A stretch of 23,650 nt of DNA from a virus. The position numbers and the translations under genes were made by a program. The DNA is taken from positions 1-23,650 of IMG/VR virus record IMGVR_UViG_3300033144_009790; one strand, 5' to 3'. The notes beneath the pieces are model-generated. The model ran no database searches and had not been told where the DNA came from. It saw only the letters and a program-made list of their open reading frames with translations. Shown here in pieces: positions 1 through 7,805 of this stretch (positions are counted from its first letter, which is position 1; each line of letters opens with the position of its first letter).

Positions 1-507
1 GTGATAGACTTTCTGGAGTATGAGGCAATCATCAACCGCTCTGTGCTTCTGCTCGTAGGGACCAATCAGGTCTTCATACAACGCCTGAAGCTTCATATAC
101 CGGCCATTATAGAATTTCTTAGCAATCTGTACTGTATCATAGCGGCGCAACGGCATTGGGAAAGCCTTGTCCCAGCCTGCCCGACGCAACTCAAACATCA
201 ACATCTGGTAGTCAAACGGCATATTGTGAGCAATCAAGATGTCTTCATCACCAACAAACTCTGCTAACTCCTCAACGATGTCTGTGAAGAAAGGTTCATC
301 CACAACATCAGCATCAGTCAGCCCGGTGATCTTAGTAATAATTGCGGGCAACGGGACGCCGGGATTGATAACGCAGTTAAACTGATCCTTCATCCCGGGG
401 AGCGTAGGTTCCCTCACCATCCCAATCTCGATAATGTGCGGCTGCTTGTCTAAGCCTAGTGCTGCGTTGCGGATTAGCCCGGTTGTTTCCGTATCAAAAA
501 ATATCAT
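1..507 (-). CDS. DnaQ-like 3'-5' exonuclease (C-terminus beyond window edge)
   Basis: This minus-strand frame starts with ATG at 507-505 and stays open for 169 codons to the window edge, so the C-terminus is missing. All motifs of a DEDDh exonuclease (DNA polymerase III epsilon/RNase T superfamily) are visible: Exo I FFDTETTG near the N-terminus (acidic D5 and E7), Exo II LIAHNMPFDYQ in the middle, and Exo III HRAVDDC close to the edge. Such enzymes remove nucleotides 3' to 5' using two metal ions, as proofreaders or in DNA processing. It is the last visible gene of the minus-strand operon. Its ATG overlaps the previous stop (ATGA), so translation is probably coupled. It could be a free-standing exonuclease or the front of a longer protein. 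Confidence 0.88.
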   Translation of the reverse strand, partial: MIFFDTETTGLIRNAALGLDKQPHIIEIGMVREPTLPGMKDQFNCVINPGVPLPAIITKITGLTDADVVDEPFFTDIVEELAEFVGDEDILIAHNMPFDYQMLMFELRRAGWDKAFPMPLRRYDTVQIAKKFYNGRYMKLQALYEDLIGPYEQKHRAVDDCLILQKVYH

Positions 508-812
508 TTTCTATTCTCCAGTACAGCGACCGCAATGATCGCATAAATTGCTAAGTCTTTATAGTCGTCAATGAGTTTATCTTTCGCAGCGACCCGGAAG
601 GCAGCAGTTGCTTCAGGGTCAGTAGCAAGCATAGTCAGCCGCTCCAGTCGCGTAAACTTCCGGCTCACGTCCGAGAATCGCATCCACCATTTGAAAGGCG
701 ACCCCGGCTCACCGATGTGAAATGCGCTATCACCGTATTGTTTCTGCTTCTCAATAAAAATTTCCGCCAGGCCGGTGATCGCATGAGCAAACAATTGCTT
801 AGAATCACTCAC
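504..812 (-). CDS. DUF1599-like phage protein (nucleotide-modification-associated type)
   Basis: This 102-residue protein resembles the DUF1599 / nucleotide modification associated domain 1 family, which is common next to phage nucleotide metabolism genes. Visible family-like features are an early K-x-x-QYGD segment (residues about 23-29), a central KFTRLERL helix, and a C-terminal helix with KLIDDYKDLAIYAI, an acidic D-D-x-x-D arrangement. The family's biochemical role is not established; a part in nucleotide or base-modification chemistry is inferred from context. It overlaps the thyX stop by 4 bp upstream and the exonuclease start by 4 bp downstream. The family assignment is from memory of the motif pattern only. 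Confidence 0.65.
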   Translation of the reverse strand: MSDSKQLFAHAITGLAEIFIEKQKQYGDSAFHIGEPGSPFKWWMRFSDVSRKFTRLERLTMLATDPEATAAFRVAAKDKLIDDYKDLAIYAIIAVAVLENRK

Positions 813-1576
813 ATCGTTCTCCCATCTTTAACGACTGGCGTTGCTTCGTGGCGTGCTTCTTCCCACCGCTTTTTTATTGCCTTTTTTATAGTCCCATATT
901 CAACATAACCATTCATTGTCAATTCCTGTATTGGACACTCAGTGTACCGGGGGAAGGCGCACACGCCGGTATTGACGCAAGCGACATTGATGAAATCTTC
1001 TGCCCAAGGGTGCACCGCAACCACCGCCTTTTTCATTGCGCGAAATACATCCTGATATTCACCTTGGGTCCGGGTGCACAGGCGCACGTTCGCCATTTCG
1101 TGCAACGTGCGTAAGGAAAATTGAGCGATGATCGAGGTACATACGTTAGTGGGGAGGATTCCCCGGGCGTCTTGTGGGTTGACACCAGAACGGACCATAT
1201 TAGCATAAGCCCCCATGGCCATTCCTTCAGCAGTAAACCACATGTCTCGTTGCTCCGCAGTATCAAATCCGGGAGACTTCACTTCAGCCCCACTCACATC
1301 AACAGTACGCATTGACTCCTGAGCGTAGCGCCCATTACGAGTCCGTACCAACTGGTGGGTAAACGCTCGGGTCACGCCGGAGATTTCAAAAGTGTAATTG
1401 ACGAATTCCCAACTGGACTTAATTGTGTCGCGCATATAGGCTAGATGCTCCAGTTTCTTTTCATGCGGCCACTGAATGATATCCTCCAGAGTCTGGCCGC
1501 CTTGTAGCCGGGTATTTTTGGTATATAGAAGCAGGGCCAGTGAGCCTCGCGTTGTGTCTAATAGTTCAACTTTCAT
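809..1576 (-). CDS. thyX: flavin-dependent thymidylate synthase
   Basis: This 255-residue protein makes dTMP from dUMP with methylene-tetrahydrofolate, FAD and NADPH. The ThyX signature RHR-x7-S appears at residues 78-88 as R78-T79-R80-x7-S88, so the histidine is replaced by threonine; the segment reads LVRTRNGRYAQESMR. The later conserved stretch LPTNVCTSIIAQFSLRTLHEM, followed by VRLCTRTQGEYQDVFRAM, matches the substrate-binding region of the family, where the usual AQ-E-I-R is more divergent. The length is normal for ThyX. The ATG overlaps the oxidoreductase stop and the thyX stop overlaps the next ATG, so three genes are translationally chained. The identification is firm; catalytic activity with the H-to-T change is likely but inferred. 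Confidence 0.93.
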   Translation of the reverse strand: MKVELLDTTRGSLALLLYTKNTRLQGGQTLEDIIQWPHEKKLEHLAYMRDTIKSSWEFVNYTFEISGVTRAFTHQLVRTRNGRYAQESMRTVDVSGAEVKSPGFDTAEQRDMWFTAEGMAMGAYANMVRSGVNPQDARGILPTNVCTSIIAQFSLRTLHEMANVRLCTRTQGEYQDVFRAMKKAVVAVHPWAEDFINVACVNTGVCAFPRYTECPIQELTMNGYVEYGTIKKAIKKRWEEARHEATPVVKDGRTM

Positions 1577-2469
1577 CGGTTCAATCTCCTTGAGTATGAA
1601 TCCATGTTCATCAGATCACGGATCTTAAATATGTCTTCAAAGACGTCATCCAAAAGGATGTTGCGCCATGTCGCGAAACGTCCGAGTGAATAGATGTTGT
1701 GCTTTTGGGTTAGCTCGGCCATGATGGATCGGCGAATGTCGTTATCTATGGGGATGATTTTGCCGTATTTTTGCTCTTGGGTTGGCTGGTCTTGCGCAAA
1801 GCCTACCTTGTTATGGAAGCCGAATGCGGGGAATCCTACATTCGGCGCTGCGCCATCAATTGGATTAGAAGCAAACTCACAAATCATTTTACGCCCAGTC
1901 ATTGACGCCCGATACAAAGAAGTCTCAGCCCCGGGAAAATAGATGGTTTGGTAAATATCACATCCACCAATAACAAATGTGCGAGTCCAAATAGGCTCCC
2001 GGTGGAAATCAGCTAACAGACCGGAACCATCCATCACCAGTTTAAGCATCACAGGCATCGGGATAGTGCTGATGATTGGTCCGCTAACAACCGCCTGTGA
2101 ACTAAAGTTATGATTATATTCAATATCACATCGTTCAGCCAGCTGCTGAATGAAATCATCGGGCGCTATATATCGAGTACAAGGATCAATATTAGCAATA
2201 GATCGCCGCCCATACTCCCCAGTCACCTTCCGGGAATACATATTCTGGAAGCGGGGATGGGGCTGGACCTCCCTGCCCTCGTACCAAATCGCCTTGGTAA
2301 CGCGAACAGGCTTAAACGGTATGCCTAGTGCCCTTCCAATCTGTCCTGACCGGAATCGCAGCACTGCGCCATGGTTATTGGGCAACTCCTGCTGACGTTC
2401 ATAAATAGTGCTGCCAGGATTAAGCGCACCGCATATTAAGCCGGAAAGTCCAGCCCCAATAATGTTCAT
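1573..2469 (-). CDS. FAD/NAD(P)-binding oxidoreductase-like protein
   Basis: This 298-residue protein opens with a dinucleotide-binding Rossmann motif, IIGAGLSGLICG (GxGxxG at residues 5-10), followed by an acidic residue in TIYER that should bind the adenosine ribose. The C-terminal end, YSLGRFATWRNILLDDVFEDI, resembles the FAD-binding GR-(Y/F)-A-W segment of UDP-galactopyranose-mutase-like and related flavoproteins. The substrate is unknown. The gene lies directly upstream of thyX with a 4-bp overlap, so the two flavin-linked proteins are probably made together. It might support flavin or reductant supply, or modify a sugar or base, but neither is shown by sequence. The fold class is secure; the role is not. 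Confidence 0.75.
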   Translation of the reverse strand: MNIIGAGLSGLICGALNPGSTIYERQQELPNNHGAVLRFRSGQIGRALGIPFKPVRVTKAIWYEGREVQPHPRFQNMYSRKVTGEYGRRSIANIDPCTRYIAPDDFIQQLAERCDIEYNHNFSSQAVVSGPIISTIPMPVMLKLVMDGSGLLADFHREPIWTRTFVIGGCDIYQTIYFPGAETSLYRASMTGRKMICEFASNPIDGAAPNVGFPAFGFHNKVGFAQDQPTQEQKYGKIIPIDNDIRRSIMAELTQKHNIYSLGRFATWRNILLDDVFEDIFKIRDLMNMDSYSRRLNR

Positions 2470-2663
2470 GGCGCCAGTGCCTGTTTAATCACATTCGCCA
2501 CATCCTTGATTGATGTCGCAATGGCGTAATTAGGAGTCAACGCTGCCTCGTGAATTGGCAAGTCCTTGACTGGCTCCATCATAAGATCAGCGTTGACTGA
2601 TAAACGATTAGCAATATTCATCAAAAGCTTATGCACATTTGGATCAACTTCAATATTCATCAT
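2466..2663 (-). CDS. small hypothetical protein
   Basis: This 65-residue protein starts at the first of two adjacent ATGs (2663-2661, 2660-2658), preceded by GAGGAG. The frame is open further upstream, but that extension runs through an intrinsic terminator (2673-2707), so the internal start is preferred. The product is predicted mostly helical (NIEVDPNVHKLLMNIANRL at the start, DVANVIKQAL at the end) with no recognised domain. Its stop overlaps the ATG of the oxidoreductase gene, placing it at the head of the thyX-oxidoreductase operon. Confidence 0.7.
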   Translation of the reverse strand: MMNIEVDPNVHKLLMNIANRLSVNADLMMEPVKDLPIHEAALTPNYAIATSIKDVANVIKQALAP

Positions 2664-2672
2664 ACTCTCCTC

Positions 2673-2707
2673 AAAAACCCCGGCCCAGATTGGCCGGGGT
2701 TGTTTTT
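2673..2707. terminator. bidirectional intrinsic terminator
   Basis: A perfect 8-bp GC stem, CCCCGGCC (2678-2685) with GGCCGGGG (2692-2699), closes a 6-nt loop. It is flanked by AAAAA on one side and TTGTTTTT on the other, so it can stop transcription on either strand. On the minus strand it sits after the lysine-rich protein gene and immediately before the ribosome binding site of the next gene. That suggests partial read-through, or a promoter located after it. Confidence 0.85.
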
Positions 2708-2710
2708 GCC

Positions 2711-3247
2711 TCACGCTGTTTTCTTCGCTCCGGATGCTTTGACGCAGCCTTTGTCGAGGAGCTTGGTGAGGATGCCAAGTGCCTGGCCACGAGATTTAAC
2801 ACCATCCATCTTCTCCACAGCATCAACGAATGCCGCAGTGGCCATCGTTTTCTTCTTGCAGATCAGTTGGTAGGCTTTGTATCGCGGGAACTTCTGATAG
2901 AAGCTATCATCCATTCCGGTCACAGCCGTAAGTTTCTCGCCAACCTGGAAGCCGCCAGTCTTACGACCTGGCGTACCTTTCGTTTTACGCGCTGACGTTT
3001 TCTTGGTGGTGGTTTTCTTTACTGCTTTTTTCTTGGCGGCTTTCTTTTTGCCTGTTTTCTTTACTGTACCCATTTTCCTTTCCTTTAATGGTGGGGCCAT
3101 GCCCCTTCTTTTATTGCCGGTTTTCATCCAACCCAAAATGTAGGATTCATCCCGACCCTCTTTGCGCAAGTGCGCAATTTCTTCTTTCTCTGCTGGCGTC
3201 CACGGTCGGACCCAGCCATCTTTATCAGTTGTGTATTCAACTTTCAC
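2711..3247 (-). CDS. lysine-rich DNA-binding-type protein, possibly HTH-fused; alternative start at 3073
   Basis: From a GTG at 3247 this frame encodes 178 residues; an internal ATG at 3073 gives 120. The internal start has the better ribosome binding site (AAAGGAAAGGAAA), while the upstream GTG has only a weak one, so two products are possible. The upstream 58 residues contain WTPAEKEEIAHLRKEGRDES, which resembles a GcrA/homeodomain-type helix-turn-helix. Then comes a histone-H1-like tail of Lys, Ala and Thr (KKTGKKKAAKKKAVKK), and a C-terminal domain of about 75 residues with FYQKFPRYKAYQ and VKSRGQALGILTKL. That last domain is shared with the protein at 15109-15444. A nucleoid-associated or DNA-compaction role is inferred from the tail. 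Confidence 0.75.
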   Translation of the reverse strand: MKVEYTTDKDGWVRPWTPAEKEEIAHLRKEGRDESYILGWMKTGNKRRGMAPPLKERKMGTVKKTGKKKAAKKKAVKKTTTKKTSARKTKGTPGRKTGGFQVGEKLTAVTGMDDSFYQKFPRYKAYQLICKKKTMATAAFVDAVEKMDGVKSRGQALGILTKLLDKGCVKASGAKKTA

Positions 3248-3446
3248 GCTTATTTTTCTCACGTTGGCACTCAATGAAAATGTCTTGTGCTTCTTGAATC
3301 TTTGCCCGGTAGAAGTCGTGATTGACGTCGCACATCGCTTGCGCTTCGTCATATTGGCCTGCTGCGGCAGTGATCTTTATGGCCATATGGCCATATGGCG
3401 GTAGGGATTGTCTCTTTTCCGTATCTGTAGCAATCGTTCTCATCAT
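3237..3446 (-). CDS. small hypothetical protein
   Basis: This 69-residue protein starts at the first of two tandem ATGs, right after GAGGAGAG. Upstream in-frame codons to 3572 run into the helicase gene and are not used. The C-terminal half is a charged helix (NHDFYRAKIQEAQDIFIECQ). No domain is recognised. The coding strand contains the 12-bp palindrome GGCCATATGGCC around 3380-3395. It overlaps the GTG start of the next gene by 11 bp. Confidence 0.65.
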   Translation of the reverse strand: MMRTIATDTEKRQSLPPYGHMAIKITAAAGQYDEAQAMCDVNHDFYRAKIQEAQDIFIECQREKNKRES

Positions 3447-3493
3447 CCTCTCCTCAGCTGACGGATGATTATATACCTCAGTGTGGCTATTTA

Positions 3494-4978
3494 CTATAGT
3501 TCGTAGCCGTGAACGGACGAAGCCATCACACAAAAAAGTCGTTTCCTCGCTCGCGTTACGGCCACATACCAATTCCTGTGTTCATTATCAGGGTCCAATA
3601 AAGCCGCGTCCAATATGTTCCCGGTCTGATCTAACAATACTACTACGTTGTCTGCTTCTCTGCCTTTGGCTTTGTGTATTGTGGACAGTTCGATCTTGGG
3701 GATGGCTGTTAGGTCTTTGTGTATGGCTAGGGCACGGTGATAATAATCCACATTATCCAACGATCCAATAGTCCGGGAGAATATGTTTATTGGATCGGCA
3801 TTAACGACGTCAACACCTGCTTCGGCGGCTGTGGTGGTGCCTTTAGTGGGTAGATGAACCAAGTCTATAACATTGTAATTCAAAGACGATTCCCAAATAG
3901 CCCTGCGCAAACTCTCCACGGAAACTGCTTCGCCACGTTGCAATTTGATGATGGTCATTATTTTTTGAGCGGTGCGTTTGTTTATGGACCAACCATTCTC
4001 GTCCACATATATCTCGCCAATGGACTTCAGCCACCAACGTACATCATCCAACATGAAATCAGATCGAGCCAGCACGAACCAAGTTTCATCGGTATATTTG
4101 CTGAATGGCACAAAGGCATAGTCCCCGTACATTTGGAACAGACCTGACGCCTCCCGAGGCTTCCATTCTTTCGGCTCCCTGTTTTCAATCCTGTGTAGGA
4201 TTATGCTGGCGACTGCGTGAACCTTCTTCGGGCACCGATAAGATTGCGTCAGCATAATCTTCTCGTCAGCAGGATAAGACAGCATTTTATCCACCCGGGA
4301 ACCCGACCAAGCATATATAGATTGATCATCATCACCCGCGACATATTGCCTAGCTGAATCAGCAAACGTGTTCTCGATAACCTCCCATTGCTGTCCGTTC
4401 AGGTCTTGGACTTCATCGATGATGCTGACTTTGATATCTGGCTTAATTGGGGTGGCTAGGTAATTGTCGATCATGTCCTGAAAGTCTACTTTCCCGGTCG
4501 CTGTCTTCCACTCCTCATAGGCGATGACGAACTCCTCCATAATGGAGAAGTCATGAGTCACCCAGTTAGTTGATTTCATCCACGCATCCTTAAGCGGAAT
4601 TTGCGCAGCCCGGGCGAGATTGTACGCTTCCAAAGCAATGTCGCCGCGCTCCTTTCTCCGGGGATTGCCGCTGAAGTCTATCACCCGGTGAATCTGCGCG
4701 AACACCTTAAGGTCATAAGGGGTCACAACCTGCTGCCCCGGGAGCCGGGAGAGCGTGAAGCAGAGGCTGTGGATAGTTCTAAACCACATCATGTCATTTT
4801 GCTTCAGTTTGAATTTCTTCGCGGTGCGCTGCTTGGCTTCGTTGACTGCTGCGTTGGTAAAGGAAACGAAGGCAATCTCATTGGGCAAGATTCCATTCTC
4901 CAACTCCTTCTCAATAATGTGAAGTAATTGGGTGGTCTTGCCTGTCCCGGGCGGGCCGAAGATGGCTGTGCGTTTCAT
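3494..4978 (-). CDS. UvrD/Rep/PcrA-type superfamily 1A DNA helicase
   Basis: This 494-residue protein carries the complete SF1A helicase motif set. Walker A is at residues 8-15 (GPPGTGKT), motif Ia FVSFTNAAVNEA follows, Walker B reads SIIDEVQDLNG, motif III GDDDQSIYAWSG, motif IV SYRCPKK, motif V STIHKAKGREADNVV, and motif VI YVAVTRARKRL near the C-terminus. Such enzymes unwind DNA 3' to 5' using ATP. It is shorter than cellular UvrD (about 700 residues), as is usual for phage versions with trimmed 1B/2B subdomains. It lies directly after the primase and a coiled-coil protein, with a 4-bp overlap to the latter, so a role in replication or recombination is likely. Confidence 0.93.
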   Translation of the reverse strand: MKRTAIFGPPGTGKTTQLLHIIEKELENGILPNEIAFVSFTNAAVNEAKQRTAKKFKLKQNDMMWFRTIHSLCFTLSRLPGQQVVTPYDLKVFAQIHRVIDFSGNPRRKERGDIALEAYNLARAAQIPLKDAWMKSTNWVTHDFSIMEEFVIAYEEWKTATGKVDFQDMIDNYLATPIKPDIKVSIIDEVQDLNGQQWEVIENTFADSARQYVAGDDDQSIYAWSGSRVDKMLSYPADEKIMLTQSYRCPKKVHAVASIILHRIENREPKEWKPREASGLFQMYGDYAFVPFSKYTDETWFVLARSDFMLDDVRWWLKSIGEIYVDENGWSINKRTAQKIMTIIKLQRGEAVSVESLRRAIWESSLNYNVIDLVHLPTKGTTTAAEAGVDVVNADPINIFSRTIGSLDNVDYYHRALAIHKDLTAIPKIELSTIHKAKGREADNVVVLLDQTGNILDAALLDPDNEHRNWYVAVTRARKRLFCVMASSVHGYEL

Positions 4979-5202
4979 TTATTGCTCCCTAATGCTGCGA
5001 GTGGTGCATATAACTCACCCACCATTCCAGTTCTGTACGAAATACGAGCAGCATCAGCAACAGCCTCAAGTTTCTCGATGCGGGCAGTCTTTTCAGCAAT
5101 TAGATTGTTTCTGTCCTGTACGACACCCGACAAGTCCTCTGTAATTTCTTGCAACCGCTCATTCTCATCGAGTAAGGATTGCATTCTTTCTGCTTCATTC
5201 AT
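4975..5202 (-). CDS. small coiled-coil protein
   Basis: This 75-residue protein has heptad-like spacing of hydrophobics and many Glu, Leu, Asn and Lys residues across residues 5-50 (MQSLLDENERLQEITEDLSG, then NNLIAEKTARIEKLE), predicting one long coiled coil. It sits between the primase and helicase genes, overlapping each by 4 bp, with GAGGAGAG before its ATG. The tight placement suggests a partner or spacer for one of those enzymes, but no function can be assigned from sequence. Confidence 0.75.
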   Translation of the reverse strand: MNEAERMQSLLDENERLQEITEDLSGVVQDRNNLIAEKTARIEKLEAVADAARISYRTGMVGELYAPLAALGSNK

Positions 5203-6680
5203 ATTGCGCTCTCCTCATGGACATCGTCCAGTTTATCCAAATCCTGTAAATACCAAAACCCTCTGCCGCCGCGCTTTTCTTCCCGGACCTTAACATCCTC
5301 AGCAATCAGCGCCTCAAACAACACCTCCGGCAATAGCTGCGGCATGCTCAATCGCCGCTTCAGCATCTTCACCAACTGATGCGGATAGACGTACACACCG
5401 CCCTTGTTATCGTGTAGAGGTAGACCGCTGATACATTGCCCCCAGCTCTCAGCAACGTTAGAACTGGACACAATATTGATTAGTTCGCTAACCAATTGCC
5501 CTCTGCGTCCGGAGTATTGTGGTGCTTCTACTTCTTGCGCCCCCACCGTCATCTCGCCCATAATTTCAGCAAATTGTCTCGCCTTCATCGCCGGGACCAT
5601 ATACCCAGTCTGCCTCATGACTGCTATCCGGAAGGCATGGACGCCTATTATGGCGTGTGCGTCTAGGTATACGCGCTTACCGTTTACGGTGACGATGTAG
5701 TAGACATCCTCAGTCATAAACCGGATGCCTCCCTCCAGTTTAAAATCGGCGGCTTCAAATCCATCGCCCCCAATCCCGTGCGGCCTGCCGAGGCATATTG
5801 ATTTCTGGCAGACAGTATTTATAGGGGAATCGGAGCATTTATAGAAGTATGTTTTCTTTTCCAAATTCCGAACAATCTGCGCCACTTCTCCGTTACTCAA
5901 CGGTGGGTCCATTAGCTCCGCGTTCAAATCATTAAGCTTATCCTGCCATTCATCAGGCCACCGCTTCCGGCAAAACACCCCCAAGTTGAAAAGAGATATG
6001 TTGCGAGAACCAGAAGGGAACCCATTACGGACCAAAGTGTTCAAGCAAGGAGGTCCGCCCTCCAATAGTTTTTGCTCCCCGGGGACAACAACAACTTCCA
6101 GTTCATCGTGCTTTACGGATTTGAGGATGGCTTCTTTAATGAAGCGAGTCATCGAGACTCGTTTGCCATTCACAATCCCATATCGTAAATCATCCTCATC
6201 ACCGCCGAAGTAAGGCATGTTGATCCAATTACCAACATCCTCCTTGGTCCGGATTGCGTCTTGCTTAGGGAATATCTCAACGCCAGAGTATCCAAGCTCA
6301 GCAGCCCACTCCGCCAGCTTCGGTCGAACCTTCTCCGCCAAAGCCCCCGGACCTTTGATGAACAAATAAAGATGAGCGCCGCCCGACTTAGAGCGGCACA
6401 CCATCAGGGGAAGGCCAAGTGCTTTTATTGCGGCTTCGAGTTCAGCATGATCAAGTGGATAAGTATCAATATCAATAGCAGCAAAACAGACTGTGTTATC
6501 ATCCCGTATAGGAATAATGCCGATGCTACGCTCACCAGAAAGATGCAGCCCCCAAATGTCTTCAGTAACCGCAGACTGCATTGTCCTGCCCTTGCCAGCC
6601 AGTTTTTCACCTTCTTTCTCTGTAACCTGATATGTGCCATATGCCCGATCAAGTCCCGCGAATAATTCCCAAATCTTCAT
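5199..6680 (-). CDS. archaeo-eukaryotic-type DNA primase (AEP superfamily)
   Basis: This 493-residue protein contains an AEP primase domain in its first half. The catalytic D-x-D is FAAIDIDTYPL (D70, D72) and the nucleotide-binding S-x-H-like motif is SKSGGAHLYLF (S97 to H103). The stretch EIFPKQD, followed by GNWINMPYFGG, is typical of the TOTE-type AEP group. The middle segment GSRNISLFNLGVFCRKRW resembles a PriCT primase C-terminal helical domain. It is followed by a cysteine cluster (C-x8-C-x4-C, then GRPHGIGG) that may bind zinc or an iron-sulfur cluster. Primases of this class make RNA or DNA primers and can also polymerise. It probably starts phage replication with the two helicases nearby. 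The start overlaps the HAD gene by 32 bp. Confidence 0.87.
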   Translation of the reverse strand: MKIWELFAGLDRAYGTYQVTEKEGEKLAGKGRTMQSAVTEDIWGLHLSGERSIGIIPIRDDNTVCFAAIDIDTYPLDHAELEAAIKALGLPLMVCRSKSGGAHLYLFIKGPGALAEKVRPKLAEWAAELGYSGVEIFPKQDAIRTKEDVGNWINMPYFGGDEDDLRYGIVNGKRVSMTRFIKEAILKSVKHDELEVVVVPGEQKLLEGGPPCLNTLVRNGFPSGSRNISLFNLGVFCRKRWPDEWQDKLNDLNAELMDPPLSNGEVAQIVRNLEKKTYFYKCSDSPINTVCQKSICLGRPHGIGGDGFEAADFKLEGGIRFMTEDVYYIVTVNGKRVYLDAHAIIGVHAFRIAVMRQTGYMVPAMKARQFAEIMGEMTVGAQEVEAPQYSGRRGQLVSELINIVSSSNVAESWGQCISGLPLHDNKGGVYVYPHQLVKMLKRRLSMPQLLPEVLFEALIAEDVKVREEKRGGRGFWYLQDLDKLDDVHEESAI

Positions 6681-7008
6681 GCCCGATATTCCCTGTGTTT
6701 CTTATTACGCGCACGCCCCGGTCATCCCAGAATTCACTTATCCGGGAATACTTATTTGCTGTTATTTGAAGCGGAGGCAGGCCCATGTCATGCAATGCCG
6801 TATCAATTGTCTGGCATTCTGTCATGACCTTGCTAGGCTCCCATTCGACCGATACCCGGGAAGTGAAGATCAAGACTTCACACCCATCCCGGAGCCATTG
6901 ATGAACTCTGGTGACCATGGAGGGAACCGGAGCGCCATAGACGCCCGGACCCTTGTACCCATGGTACTCAACCAAAGTGCCATCCCAATCGACAGCAATG
7001 GTTCTCAC
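6649..7008 (-). CDS. HAD-superfamily phosphatase
   Basis: This 119-residue protein starts with GTG overlapping the previous stop (GTGA). It has the minimal HAD fold motifs: motif I AVDWDGTL (nucleophile D7, acid D9), motif II LIFTSR, motif III lysine in TANKYS, and motif IV EFWDDRG. There is no sizeable cap domain, so it resembles the small phage HAD proteins related to polynucleotide 3'-phosphatases or nucleotidases. The substrate is unknown; a mononucleotide or DNA 3' end is the natural guess given its position between the primase and the putative ssDNA-binding protein. Confidence 0.85.
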   Translation of the reverse strand: MRTIAVDWDGTLVEYHGYKGPGVYGAPVPSMVTRVHQWLRDGCEVLIFTSRVSVEWEPSKVMTECQTIDTALHDMGLPPLQITANKYSRISEFWDDRGVRVIRNTGNIGHEDLGIIRGT

Positions 7009-7793
7009 AGCGCGTTACCAGACTCATTATCAATCGTAGCGCCGCCACCATCCTGCTGACCGCGATCATACGTCAAGAGATTGTGACGCTGGGCTTCGAT
7101 AATGGACGCTTGCATCACGCCAAGATCAGGCAACAACATCGTGTTATCAGTCTTATCGTAAGTCCACCCAAACCAGTTCCCTTTATCGTTCGACAACTTT
7201 TCGGTGCCGAGTGTCCATTGGAAAGATCGGATGTTGATATTGGAATATGACTGGCCTTCAATCTCCATCTTCATCGTCCGCAACGTCCGCAACCAGATCC
7301 GGGAAGTCTTAAGCTGCGAAGCGGACATTGATAGCGTAGCCGGCTCCCATTCATCTTCCTCGACCTCGATGGCGCATTGGTAGTTGGCGTGAAGCTTGAA
7401 CTCATTACCATTCGGCAATATGTTCTGGTTTTCCACCTTCTCGCAACTGGCCAAGATTTCCTTCGCCATTGGGTCCAGCGCATTGACCTCCTGCACAAAG
7501 CCACCGCCCTTCTCACGGGGAATCCATTCGATGTACGACTCAACATAATCCAAAACGACTATGTTGATTTCTTCGTAAGCATCCTGAGTCGAGGTCAGCA
7601 GAATCATTCCCGCTTTCGCGCCCTTGATGTAGGCACTCTCGTCCTTGTCTACTTCTGGGGACATCTTCTGGAGTATCCTGATGAACGGCATAGCATAGCT
7701 ATTGCTCGTCGTGTTATCAAAACCATCACCCTTCAACAGTTGCTCAAGTGTCAACCGTTCCTGATCAGACATTTTCTTCTTTCTAGCTGCCAT
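7005..7793 (-). CDS. conserved phage protein, candidate ssDNA-binding protein
   Basis: This 262-residue protein has a basic start (MAARKKK), then segments I associate with a widespread phage family found among replication genes: MPFIRILQKMSPEV, YIKGAKAGMILLTST, a V-L-D-Y strand followed by IEWIPREKGGGFVQ, and a beta-rich middle with many aromatic residues (WIRTLRT-like and FQWTLGTEKL segments). The C-terminus is polar, glycine-rich and mildly acidic, as in many SSBs. In related phages such genes sit with primase and helicase and are often proposed as ssDNA-binding proteins. The function here rests on that context. The ribosome binding site AAGGAG is well placed. Confidence 0.55.
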   Translation of the reverse strand: MAARKKKMSDQERLTLEQLLKGDGFDNTTSNSYAMPFIRILQKMSPEVDKDESAYIKGAKAGMILLTSTQDAYEEINIVVLDYVESYIEWIPREKGGGFVQEVNALDPMAKEILASCEKVENQNILPNGNEFKLHANYQCAIEVEEDEWEPATLSMSASQLKTSRIWLRTLRTMKMEIEGQSYSNINIRSFQWTLGTEKLSNDKGNWFGWTYDKTDNTMLLPDLGVMQASIIEAQRHNLLTYDRGQQDGGGATIDNESGNAL

Positions 7794-7805
7794 TTTCTTT
7801 CTCCT

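Noticed and set aside
3378-3398. GGCCATATGGCC palindrome
   Set aside because: It lies within a coding frame, occurs once and has no associated signal.
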